From the NCBI GenBank assembly GCA_016806645.1, contig JACSYO010001972.1, positions 281,001 through 345,000 on the forward strand: 64,000 nt of DNA, written 5' to 3'. Origin of the DNA: Ophiodon elongatus (taxonomy: Eukaryota; Chordata; Actinopteri; Perciformes; Hexagrammidae). The stretch's first letter is position 1. Every line of letters starts with the position of its first letter. The translations under genes were made by a program, and so were the position numbers. Below the pieces are notes generated by a model. It was not told the DNA's origin, searched no databases, and was given only the letters and a program-made list of their open reading frames with translations. Positions 18,964 through 29,050 of the stretch are shown one piece after another.

Positions 18964-20229
18964 CATCCCATAGGAACAAGACAAAAAAAGCTGTGTAAAA
19001 ACCATGTGCTTCATGTCACACTATCAATTAATTTTCTAACAGCAGTTTGGCTCAGGATGTCCAATCAACATCTTCTATCTCTGCTTCACTAGCACCAACC
19101 ATACATATGAGGTTGAAATGTGAACGCACAAGCAAAAACACCCAAATATCTGCGTAACCCAAATTCTAAATGAACCAAGATCCCACATAGTGACATGCAT
19201 AGTGATAGCCCTTATTCTACAAATAATCTATAAATTAGCATAGACTTGGTTTGGGTCCAACATCAATCCCGATGAAACTGCACCATCACTGAATCCATAG
19301 TGGCTGCCGCTTTTGTTTTGTACTCTGATGAAAATACATTTAATTTAGTTTTAAACGATGAAACAATGTGTTTGGCAGGATATCAATGAACAAGTTCTCG
19401 GTTAATAAAAAGTGTGGAATCAACTGATTCGGATGAGTCTTAAGTCTTAATTAAGGCTTGTACGCACCGAGGGCGTGGCTAAGAAACAACACGAAAATGC
19501 GAAATACTGAGTGAATTTGAGATCATATACAGTATATGTCCAGGGTTTTTATTGTGAAAGGTAAGAACAGAAGGAGTGGAGCTGGTTTGATCTGCTTTTG
19601 TCAAGGTTGACAGGAGTAATCACGACGTGATTGGCTGATGCCTTTATTTGCGGCGCGGAAGCTCAGAAAAATACGCCTTGTTCCGTAAAAATGTAAAAAA
19701 AAAATGAAGTCGCCGCTTCGGCGTGCTTTCATGTGTGAAAGTACTCACGACAAAACAAAACTGTTTGAAAAGATTTATTGATGTGTGAATTAATCGCATG
19801 AAAAAACTAACAAAAACACCCCCGGTTTGTAAAGGCCTTTCGTCTGAAAGGGGTCCGTGAGCATCGTAGGTCAGCAGGTCCAGTGTAATATTTTCTTCTG
19901 GATATGAATCTACAGCGCTGCTCCTGATTTCCTTTCCTTTGAGGCTCGTGAAGAATCCGTCGTCTGAGACGGAGAGCATTCATGTCACGTTCGGCTCGAG
20001 TAAACAGTGGACTCAGATCCAGGCAGCTCTGCATCGAGGGCCTTTTGCAGGCAGGGGGGGGTGGGGTGGAGGGTGGGGGGGCTGTACGGGAAACCAAAAC
20101 ATTAATATGAAGCAGACGTTCTGTTTTTTTTTTTTTTCTCTTTTCTGTTTTTTTTTTAAGTGATGAAACGAGATGGACAGTCGCGGATGGCAGAAACGGG
20201 GAGGCGAAGAAAGAAAAAAAAAAATACTA
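18961..20229. other. Spacer; one unrecognised minus frame
   Basis: A 111-codon minus frame (19,979-19,644) begins with a Ser/Asp-rich stretch and looks more protein-like than most here, but no domain is recognisable and its C-terminal half runs over low-complexity DNA. A G tract at 20,054-20,080 and T-rich tracts at 20,123-20,158 close the stretch. Confidence 0.3.
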
Positions 20230-20500
20230 TAAATATGCATTCCATTACATTTGGGAGAATTTAATTCAGGGCAAATAATTTGAGAGATGAGCCAGTGCTG
20301 AAAAACGATGGTCTTAATGGACAGGTGTCCACTTAAAATCTCTGGCAAAGCTAAGACTAATGGATTGCTTTATATGCAGCACATTCAGAGAATGGAAAAG
20401 GGATTGGGAGAGCTTAAGCGCCTGAAGCACCCCTGCATGCGCAGATCCCTGCATAAATACACTGCTTTAATTTCCACAACTCCGTGCGATTGTCAGGTTG
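20230..20500. promoter_or_regulatory. Candidate conserved noncoding element
   Basis: Unique sequence with ATTCCATTACATTTGGGAG, GAATTTAATTCAGGGC, GTCTTAATGGACAGGTGTCC and GATTGCTTTATATGCAGC. The 142-codon plus frame starting at 20,308 crosses it and then runs into T-rich low-complexity DNA; I do not support it as a gene. Confidence 0.4.
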
Positions 20501-20529
20501 GAACCTTTCTTTTTTTTTTTCCCATGCCG

Positions 20530-20760
20530 TGTTTTTTTAGGACAATGACAGTGAACCTGGGCCAGACCGTGACACGTGGCAGAGATGACCGGCGCGTGTG
20601 TTCCCCCTTTCGGCCGAGCCACGGTTTTTATCACACCTCGCGTACGCAGGGGAAGAGCTTTTTTTTCTTCTTCTTTTCCCGGTGTTCATTTAACACGATT
20701 CTGATGTCTGCGTTTGTTTGTTTACCTCTCCCCTGAATTAATAAACAGTGTGCTGCCACT
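20530..20760. promoter_or_regulatory. Small CpG-rich unique block
   Basis: Roughly 11 CpG occur between about 20,568 and 20,648 (GACCGGCGCGTGTG, TTTCGGCCGAGCCACGG, CTCGCGTACGC). A T-rich tract follows. Possibly a regulatory element; nothing fixes a function. Confidence 0.3.
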
Positions 20761-21556
20761 TTGCACGTGTGAAGGCTTGTGTCAGAAGGCTATCGCTGCA
20801 TTTACTGTACACCCGCACATTATGTACAACAGCACGGCTGTTGACAAGTACAATATCAGGGGGGTTTTTATTTTATGTTTTAAGCTTATTGAGTATAAAT
20901 CATGTATATTTCAAATCACTACTGGCCAAAGCAGATGTTTTTTAATTTAACTTTTTTTCCCCTCGCCATCCTGTTTCCCACTATATTATGTCGATGACCG
21001 AAGAGCAATACCTCATATCGGAAAAATGCGCTTTTTTTGAGAATACAGAAAAAATATATAGTTTTCTTACAGAATGCTATTTGTTAAGGATACCCAATAC
21101 ATAATACGAAATACAAAAAAAAAAGTTATAAAAAATATACAAAGTGCAGATAGGAGGTTATTCCCCACTTTTCCTGGATCATTTTGCAGATAGCAGGTTT
21201 TGCACTTTGGCCATCGATATTTAATATTACCTTGCAGAGCCGTGCAGACTTTTCCAATCAGCCCGCCCTTGTGCGTGTCTTTCCACACAACAAGAACGCA
21301 CCTCTGGCGACCCTGAGAGCAGACAGATGTTTCAACAGTTTGTCACAGTGAACGTCCGAAGGCGAAGCGCCGCTCTTTTGTATACTTTATTAATGGGCTA
21401 AAACCACCGGCATTGTCCTTTAATTGAACACGTCCTCCAGTGAAGATGAAACACAAACATGGAGAGGCGTTGCGTGATGCATTTTAGGGTGCGTATTAAA
21501 GACCTGAGAGTCGATCCAGTTCTTCTACACAGTGATGTTGAGGAGACACTAAATAA
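20761..21556. other. Spacer, nothing recognised
   Basis: A+T-rich with short homopolymers. No array, no assigned repeat, no supported frame. Confidence 0.4.
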
Positions 21557-22260
21557 CTGATAGATATCACCATGAAACATTCTCAGTTGATTACTTACAT
21601 TAGGATAATGTTTTTTTCTAATATGTTTTGTTTAAGTATGCAAATGAAGCATTATGTTATTGAATATTGAATATGTGCAGATATCTGAACATTGGATGGA
21701 GCCACGTTCAAAATTCTTGTTGCGTTTTGTTCACGTTAGTCAAAGAATTTTACAGAGGCAATATTGGATATCGCTTTGTATCACCGCAAACATCTGAAGA
21801 TACTGTCAACAACCATAACAAAATAATTTTCTCCCTGTTTTTAGTAATAAAATGTTGTGTAAATCAGACTATGAATGATAGATGAACAAACCCCTTGGTA
21901 GAAACCTTCAGAATATATTTAGGAATGAAACTACAAAGTCTGGTGGATGTAAGAGCTACTGAAGTGGAGATTTATGACTCAAAGTCTGATAATAAAACTA
22001 ATTTAGAGAAAACGACCTTTAAAGATATGTTTTGTTAAATTATAGACATTTTGAAGACACAAACATGCGAATAGGGAGAACAAATTAACTACTAGATATC
22101 AACATGAAACTTCACCAGTACAATTATCTTTTGTATGACATGTTTTCTGAAATATTATGTTTAAATATACAAATGAGGCATCATCTACAGGCAACGTTTG
22201 GTGAATTAACGAGAAATCCACAGACGCAAATAGACAAAGTTGAAAAAATGAACACATACA
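21557..22260 (+). mobile_element. Dispersed repeat family D, two same-sense pieces
   Basis: TAACTGATAGATATCACCATGAAAC (from about 21,555) recurs as TAACTACTAGATATCAACATG (from about 22,086), a spacing of about 531 bases. Both continue into ATATTATGTTTAAATATACA-like sequence and GCAAATGA(A/G)GCAT. The second goes on through TTTGGTGAATTAACGAG and GACGCAAATAGACAAAGT. The sequence before the second copy (AGTCTGGTGGATGTAAGAGC to AATTATAGACATTTTGAAG) also looks like the body of this family. An inverted copy lies at 31.7 kb. Noncoding. Confidence 0.6.
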
Positions 22261-24184
22261 CTTTTGTTTTGCACATTTTATTTCCACTGGTGTGACACTT
22301 ACTTGTAGCGCAGTGCCGTTCTATGAGAAGGGAGACGTGCAGCACAGGGCGAGGGATGGAGAAGCTGCTTCATTGGGTCTGTTTTGTACTGACAGATAAC
22401 GATGAGCCTTTCACACACCAACATATGAGGCACACGCATCAGAGGCAGACAGCAGGCTGCAAAGTACCACCACTGCATAATGCTGGTCTCTGTTGTATTA
22501 CTCGTATTGCACTGGCACACACACAAGACGAAGCATCACACTACACGCGCACGAAATATAAATATTCATGCAACCCCAAATATAAGAAAAAGAAATAAAA
22601 AGTCAGGTTATCTCGTGGTGTCATCTAGTGGTCGTGCTGTCTAACTGCAAAAAAAAAAGAAAGAAAAGTACTTTGTATAAAGTTTAAAAGCTGGTAATTA
22701 GAGTTCAGGAAAGGTAAGGTGTAGCGGTATCATCCTCCCGCTGGCGCGGTCAGCGATGCACTGGACCTCTGCGTGCGCTTCACTCTGCCGTCCTGTGAGG
22801 AGTGGAGGCATCGTGACACTGTGAGGACGTTCTGCTCACTACAGTAGGTAAAAGATGTGCTTCGCGTGCATATCAGCTGTATCACAGCCACGGAAGTCAC
22901 GGATGCGGAGGACACGTGGCGACAGAGGCGACCGCGGCTTTGAGTCAGCTTGCGATTGTGTAGGAGAATTGAATAGAATAAACTCACTCCCTTTTTTTTT
23001 CTGCAGTTTGGCATATTTTCCCCATTCAAAAGAAAACTGTTAGCTATTATTTAGAGGAGCTGGAAGATAAAGACATCAGTTTTACCTCTGCGTGCTCAGA
23101 TGTTACATTGTTCCAGGGTGTGTTGACACTGGCTTGGTACAAAAACTGGAAGCAGTTCTTTCCTTTCTTTATTCGATCTCACAGCCGGCTGCTAACGCAC
23201 CATCTAGGGGCTGAAAGTATCAACTTTGGAGTGTTTCAAGGGCCCAAACTAATTAAAGCTAATTAATGCTAATAAATTAATGAATTCTCTAATGTAATGG
23301 TTAATTGTCACCATTAATACATTATATTTATTCATGCATCTATTTTGACATGATTTAATTATATATATATATTTACTTTCATTTACCGATGGTGTGTCTT
23401 GCTGCAGAGAAATGGATAAATCTGTCGACATCAAAAGGGGGCGGGTTGAAGCCTCCGACTGGTGAATGAACAGTAGCTACACCCCCTCCCCAACCCCCCA
23501 CTCCCCCCATGGTGTTCCAGGCATCTGCTAAACGATAGCTGTGGCCTAGCCATTATGCTAACCGGCTCTATGAACTAGACAGTTCCGGGATACTGTTCCC
23601 GTGCCATGAATTCTGCCATTGTACGGAAATAATTTAAATTCTTTGTACAATATCAAACAATTTCAATATCTCACTGCATTTCTTTCTCCACTGTGCTTCC
23701 TCTTTGGTCCTCAGTTAGCCCTCAGTGTTTGCGCTGAAGGCACCACTTCCACTTGACAAGATAACGATCTCATTGCATACGTGGCAGCAAGAGAACAGAG
23801 GCGCCACAAACAGGTCACGGTGTTCTCCTTTCCTGTGAAGTATCTTAACATTAACTAGATGGATCAGGACAACATTTATGTTCAGATATTCACGGTTCTC
23901 AGACAATGAATCCTAAAGACTGTAGTGCATCTCCGGCACCGTGACTCAGATAAAAATATGTTTTTTCATCGTGGTGAAAAACAGTTTCCCGCTTCCTTAA
24001 AAATGTATAGCATATACATGCCACTACATTATATAGCGCAGTGTATTGTTCGTGAATAAATAAAGCTTATTACATTGTATCACGTCGCTGCCACACGACC
24101 TCTACTAATAACACCAAGGTAAATAATACATCCTTAATAAGTTGACATAACTGTAAATTATAAAAAAAAAAAGTCAGATTAACG
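22261..24184. other. Spacer, nothing firmly recognised
   Basis: Nearly 2 kb with short frames only (99 codons or fewer) and C-rich tracts near 23,490-23,510. A stretch near 22,615-22,640 (GTGTCATCTAGTGGTCGTG) resembles common fish short-repeat motifs, but no family is assigned. Confidence 0.35.
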
Positions 24185-24385
24185 TGTCCTAACATCGTGA
24201 GTTTGCTAACGTTAGCTAGCTATGCTAATATCGTAATGTTGACGTTGGCACAGAGACAACAGAAAAACGTTTGATGTAATAATGTCAGCTCTAATGTTCC
24301 CTAATTGTGGACGTGTTGCGTTGTTAATGTGAACATGTTAGCATGCTGATGTTAGCGTTTGGCTATGCTAATGCACCACTCGGCC
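24185..24385 (+). mobile_element. Probable dispersed-repeat fragment
   Basis: GCTAACGTTAGCTAGCTATG and AACATGTTAGCATGCTGATG followed by TTAGCG are motifs I know from abundant noncoding fish repeats. The stretch has no second copy in this window and no coding frame. Confidence 0.4.
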
Positions 24386-24389
24386 AACG

Positions 24390-24795
24390 TAGGGGAGACC
24401 AGGGTTGGTTGGCACACCTTTCACTCTCTGCCGTATTTCTCTGATATAATTTATGTCAGAATATTCTACCAAGCAAGGAATGAAAAGTTAAAGGTATGAA
24501 CTATAAATAAATATAGATTTAATGTGGCAAAAAATTAAGCAACCAAACGAAACAATTTGAACAGTCATACATTCATACATTTAATCCAAAATAAAAACAT
24601 GAAAATTTAATATAATATCTGCCCATTTCAAAAACCTAACACTTTCATCAGTGGGAAGGTCTAATTACTTTTTTTCTCCATTGACTATTCATAATAATAA
24701 AAACTAACTCAAAACATTTTAATATTGTATTATAAAAAAATATAAACATGGACATCTGCCAACCAAATCAGTGTGCCAACCAGTCCTGCTCCCAT
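24390..24795. mobile_element. Candidate short DNA transposon with terminal inverted repeats
   Basis: The left end AGGGGAGACCAGGGTTGGTT (24,391-24,410) continues GGCACAC. The right end (24,771-24,794) reads GTGTGCCAACCAGTCCTGCT then CCCA, its inverse with about four differences and one small gap. The 350-base interior is A+T-rich and noncoding, so this is a MITE-like element about 405 bp long. No clear target duplication remains. Superfamily unknown. Confidence 0.6.
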
Positions 24796-24929
24796 TTGAC
24801 CCAAATATGTGATGAAATTATGTTAGCCAGCTACACATGATATAGTCACTCTGTATTGATGTTTGTTCTAAACATGCCTTTATTATCTGCACTTCCAATA
24901 ATAATAATGTCAAAGTCGAAGCAAACATA

Positions 24930-24946
24930 TCACACACACACACACA
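24930..24946. repeat. Short (CA)n microsatellite
   Basis: Eight CA units. Confidence 0.85.
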
Positions 24947-25249
24947 TCTCCCCGTCAGTGTGAACTGAAAGGTAAGGCAGACATTTATTTATTCCTCAGT
25001 GATGGTAATTGTATCGCAGATACTTCCCATTACCAGATTTTTGTATCATGTCAGCAGAGCCAATAGCAATCATGCTTTCCGTAGACACCTCATCACATCC
25101 TAATAACAGAAAAAGGCATTCCATTTTCTTCATGCAGAGACTAAAATCGGGAAAAGTCTAAGCCATGCGTGCAAACATCAATAGGTGGTCACTAAACACC
25201 AATAGAAATATCAGGAAGACAGCGGGGAAGCTGTATTTTCTTGACTGCA

Positions 25250-25640
25250 AATAAGTGAATATAATTGCCCTCCTGCAGTTGGCAAGAATAATGTTATTAT
25301 ACGTGAATCAATACTGTAGTGTGCTGCTGCAGCAACAACAGAGATGCACATGGAAGCATTATCATAAGGAAAGCCCCTTGACAAATCTGATTAGCAGCCA
25401 TTTGAGAGGGCTGTTCCCAGAAGGACCTGCTGTCACACTGACCCTGCTTAACCTCTTGATTTTCCCGGTTCAAGTCCAATTAACCTTTGGGATGAAGCAA
25501 GAGTGTCACCAGCAGTGCAGTCGATAGAAGCCCAATAGTAATCATTTCATTTTCTGGTTCATCAAACAGGCCCGGGCCCCACCTCACTAATCTCAATCAA
25601 AAACAGGGCCATTTGTCATTGTAGACACTCGGGACAACAG
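25250..25640. promoter_or_regulatory. Candidate conserved noncoding element
   Basis: Unique block with GCTGCTGCAGCAACAACAGA, AATCTGATTAGCAGCCATTT, TCCAATTAACCTTTGGG (TAATTA-type core) and AGTAATCATTTCATTTTCTG. A 90-codon plus frame overlaps it with no recognisable domain. Confidence 0.4.
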
Positions 25641-25841
25641 TTTGACCATAGCAGGCATGGTTAGAGTCTCAGACACCCATCTGTGCTGTACTGATTTCCT
25701 AATGGAAACAGGCTAGCCTGTATTGTGAGGAATGCCGGTGCTGCTGGTGCTACCAGTTTGATCCCATGTACAAAACTGGGAGTTAGCACCAACAACTGGA
25801 TATTTCAAACTGGGGAATGTACAGTTGGTTAGGGTTCAAAA

Positions 25842-26442
25842 GTTGCCATGCTACTGTTCCGACGCCCCATTGGTCCCCAACCCCAATAGTCCGAAGAATG
25901 TCCCATTGGATTGAAAGCCCAGTTGTCCGACAGACCGTTATCCCAAAAACAAAGGCCCATTGCTCCGAAAATTCAAACTCTCACTGCAACAAACAGAACA
26001 GGGAGAGTTTTAATTATTATGCAATATTATTTATTTTCCTACCATGGCAAAAGCATGACCCGCACTTCTCTGCTTCTGGTTGGCTTGCCCTGATATTATT
26101 ATCCTAAAACCGAACTAATCTCACTCCTAATTCCAAAACCTAACTAACCCAACCAACAGCGTCAACGAGTAATGAGAAGCAGAGTGGTGGGGTCATGCCT
26201 CCGCCAGTAGGAAAAATACGATGGAGGGTCCGATGACATATTTCTGCATAATAATTAACCATGTCTTGCCGGTTTGTTGCTGGGAGAGTGTGATATATTT
26301 GGAGCAATGGGCCTTCGGAACAACGGGCGTTTGTTTTTCAGGATAACGGGTTGATGGACAATTTTTTTTTTTTTTTATCCAATGGGACGTTTTTCGGACT
26401 ATTGGGGTTTTGGAATAATGGGCCATTGGAACAACTTTGGAG
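25842..26442. mobile_element. Family E palindromic element (about 600 bp, long inverted arms)
   Basis: Arms of about 235-265 bases (about 25,842-26,077 and 26,175-26,442) are inverted copies at roughly three quarters identity, with a loop of about 97 bases (26,078-26,174). Matched landmarks are CCCCAATAGTCCGAA / TTCGGACTATTGGGG, GGCCCATTGCTCC / GGAGCAATGGGCC and CTGCTTCT / AGAAGCAG. Arm sequence itself repeats at 16 bp: successive TGTTCC, TATTCC and TAGTCC cores are spaced 16 apart in the right arm read on the minus strand. The same units border the 16-bp arrays at 1.6 and 34.4 kb. No coding frame is conserved. It could be a foldback or MITE-type element. Confidence 0.65.
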
Positions 26443-26469
26443 CAATCTCATTTTGCTATTGTTTGGATT

Positions 26470-26820
26470 GAATGCAATTGTAACATATTTCAGTCCTCTG
26501 ATTAGAGAATGATCCGTGGAATCTCCCAGAATGGTCATACCTCTTTTCTCGACGGATATCACGGCCAGATTAAATATGTTCCCTGTGAGGATCCTCCTCT
26601 CTTAGATCAGAGGCTCTTCATGCTGAATGCGCGCAGGGCGACTCTCCAAACCCGACTGGGTCTGAGATGCCAGACACTTTGATAGATTGATGACTCACCC
26701 CAGAGGTCAGCACAAACACACAAGTTGTAGGATCTAATTAGAGGCTCTCTAGGGAGCTAGATGAGTGGCAGATTAAAATCAGAGGAGACAGACTAGGCTA
26801 GAGGAGGAATTAGATTCTGT
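26470..26820. promoter_or_regulatory. Candidate conserved noncoding element
   Basis: Unique block with CTCTGATTAGAGAATGATCC, GCCAGATTAAATATGTTCCC, TGATAGATTGATGACTCACC and GATCTAATTAGAGGCTCTC (a TAATTA core). No repeats and no coding evidence. Confidence 0.4.
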
Positions 26821-26829
26821 GACACGTTC

Positions 26830-27450
26830 CCTTGTCTTATACTGTAGATTCTGTGTTTTTTATATATATGTACATCTGTAAAAATACTATCTGCGGAGTG
26901 AAAAATTGGAATGAAACTTTAATATATTTAATGAAAAAACGTGAGCGTGCATTGACTACTTCATGAAAACAGCAACAGCATTATCAGATTCTTAATCCTG
27001 TTGACGACCACATGATGGGGGAAACCTATGTGTCACGCTGCAGTTGGAATAATAACAGCATGTACTATTACCACTACTGCTACTACAATTACTACAAGTA
27101 CTACTATCACGCTACGACTCAAAGCCTGAGTGTCTACTCATTGGGAGTTATTGAGTCATCTGTTTCACCCTCTGTAAATCACTTTACATTCTGTTCAGTA
27201 GGTCTGTAACCTTAGCATGTGCTTTCCAACCAAAGTGACTGTCCTATAGTGTTGTGATTCTGTTAAATAATATAATTTTCTTTAAATCGGGTTTCTATGT
27301 AATGACGCTACAAAAATAGGGCAAAGTGTCATGTTAGGGATGACCTCCAAGTCAACCGCTGGTTAAAGGATTCAGCTTGTTATTTGTAGCTGACAATGAT
27401 CTGGCATAATTTAGGTTGCAGAGATAGAGTGTCAGTTTCCACCCTTCACA
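26830..27450. other. Spacer, nothing recognised
   Basis: A+T-rich; a short Tyr-rich frame (27,012-27,209) follows a TAC/TACT-rich stretch and is not a gene. Confidence 0.4.
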
Positions 27451-27690
27451 TGCATACAGTGTCTTTTCAAAATAAACTTCCGTGTTCACAGGAAACCTAC
27501 AGTTTCTGCTCATTGTATGCATACAGTGTCTTTTCAAAGTAACCATCCAAAGTAAGTATACTTTGTTTGAAGGTTAACTAAACAACACGAGTACATGTAC
27601 AGGTTAGGCTTTGGAGAACATTGTGGTTGGGTTTAAAATAAGTCGTTTGTAAAATAAGTAGGGGTGTGTTTGTCATACAACTGCCATTAC
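27451..27690 (+). mobile_element. Dispersed repeat family B, copy 3, with an internal direct repeat
   Basis: TGCATACAGTGTCTTTTCAA occurs at 27,451-27,470 and again at 27,518-27,537 (67-base step). The first is followed by AATAAACTTCCGTGTTCACA as in copy 1. GGTTAGGCTTTGGAG and GTGGTTGGGTTTAAAATAAG follow. Noncoding. Confidence 0.6.
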
Positions 27691-27699
27691 TTAAGTGTG

Positions 27700-28125
27700 T
27701 AAATTATGTAACAAATCTAAGGTAAAATGAGATTGACTTGGTTTCACAAGTCACTTACAGCTGTCTCTACAGCTGAAAGCCCTCTGTTTTTTTTTACCCA
27801 TCCAACCTCCTACCTCCAACCTATGCGCAAATGAACAATCTCCATCCTCCCTCCGTGCTAATATCACCAAGAGATCCCTGCTCCCCATTCCGCAATAGTC
27901 CGCCGGACGAATGGCGTGTTTCGTGGACCCTCAAAGCTAAAAGGTAAAAGTCTGCAAAGTTGCCTTTTATGGCAGCCATAATAACTTACAGATAAAATAG
28001 TATATTTTAAACTCGGCATCATCTAACTAATAGTGCAACTGTTATTGATGCTCTATGACTGGCATAGTAATGACAGATATGATTCTTTGACAGATAAATG
28101 ATGACATCTTCGGTCAGTGAGGTAG
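27700..28125. other. Spacer, possibly regulatory
   Basis: No assigned repeat. About 27,860-27,990 is unique with several CpG, but too little is visible to call an element. Confidence 0.3.
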
Positions 28126-28490
28126 GCCCCCTCCTACCTCACCGACCTGCTCCACCACACTCCATCCCGTCGGCTCCGCTCCTCTGATGCCAACCTCCTT
28201 CATATCCCACTCAGGACCAAGCACCAGACATGGGGTGACGGAGCCTTCTCCATAGCTGCCCCCTCCCTCTGGAACTCTCTCCCCAAACACATGCGAGACT
28301 GCACTGACCTCTCTATATTCAAATCACAAATCAAAACCCACCTTTTCAGAAGTGTTTTTAATATATGACAAATGTATGTTCCATGTTTTTAGTGTATAGC
28401 TCTTTTATGATGATTTTAATATTTTTAAAGTGTCTGAGAATTTTGAAAAGCGCTATATAAATAAAATGTATTATTATTATTATTATTATC
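28126..28490 (+). mobile_element. 5'-truncated LINE, C-terminal reverse-transcriptase end and 3' tail
   Basis: An in-frame stretch from 28,126 to the stop at 28,366-28,368 encodes about 80 residues with the signature C-terminus of fish L2/CR1-type LINE ORF2: YLTDLLHHTPSRRLRSSDAN early, then AFSIAAPSLWNSLP and FKSQIKTHLF near the end. This region lies after the reverse-transcriptase catalytic core, so no catalytic residues are expected. A short 3' untranslated part ends in GCGCTATATAAATAAAATG and a (TTA)n tail (28,470-28,489), the expected 3' terminus. An in-frame TAG at 28,123 marks the loss of upstream coding sequence. It is a dead copy. Confidence 0.85.
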
Positions 28491-28719
28491 TTGTTTTCAA
28501 GACCATTCTACAGGCTCATTTTAAGGGATATCTCCGTATACAAACGTGATGAGCAAACCAACAAAGGCTACATTTAAACACTCATGTCAGACAGATACAG
28601 AGGTAACTTCTATTTAGAGCAGCAATCAACGTAGACACACATTGAATCTAACAATGGGGACAACGAATGTGCTCTCCGCAATTTGATCCATTTATTATTC
28701 GTCTAACCTTTTCTCCGTG

Positions 28720-29050
28720 AACAGGTGACTACCTGTTGTTGGAGTGGACAAGAGACAAGAATCTCTCCGTCTGCCTGGAGCTGGACACGCTCCCTGTGTC
28801 TCCCACTTTAGGGATGCTAATAGTGTGGCTCTACCGCCACCAGACAGAGGGGTCACAAAGTCAATACGGAGGCTTGCTGAGTGTTAACAATGTGCCGCTG
28901 GGAGAGCGAGAGGAGGCCGGGCAGCAGGAGGAACAGGCTTTGTTGTGCCACATGGCTTCCAGGCTGAATATGGGCCATGAGGGAGTTGTTCACCCAATTG
29001 TTCCACTCTGGGTGACATGCATCCACCTCGGTCGCAGCTCTGTTTAAATA
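28720..29050. promoter_or_regulatory. Candidate conserved noncoding element or cryptic exon
   Basis: G+C-rich unique block. A plus frame runs about 104 codons to a TAA at about 29,045-29,047, and a splice-acceptor-like TTTTCTCCGTGAACAG ends at 28,723 just before it. The encoded sequence (start GDYLLLEWTRDK) has no domain I recognise, and SOX-like AACAATG and TTTGTTG motifs lie within. A regulatory element is the more likely reading; an exon is not excluded. Confidence 0.3.

Noticed and set aside
18599..19014. Tyr-Ile-rich frames on both strands
   Set aside because: Direct products of the (TA)n arrays.
20308..20736. 142-codon plus frame starting MVLMDRC
   Set aside because: The second half runs through T-rich low-complexity DNA, no domain is recognisable, and the first half fits a noncoding element better.
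25460..25480. B-box-like GGTTCAAGTCC
   Set aside because: No A-box or cloverleaf can be built around it; it is inside a unique regulatory-type block.
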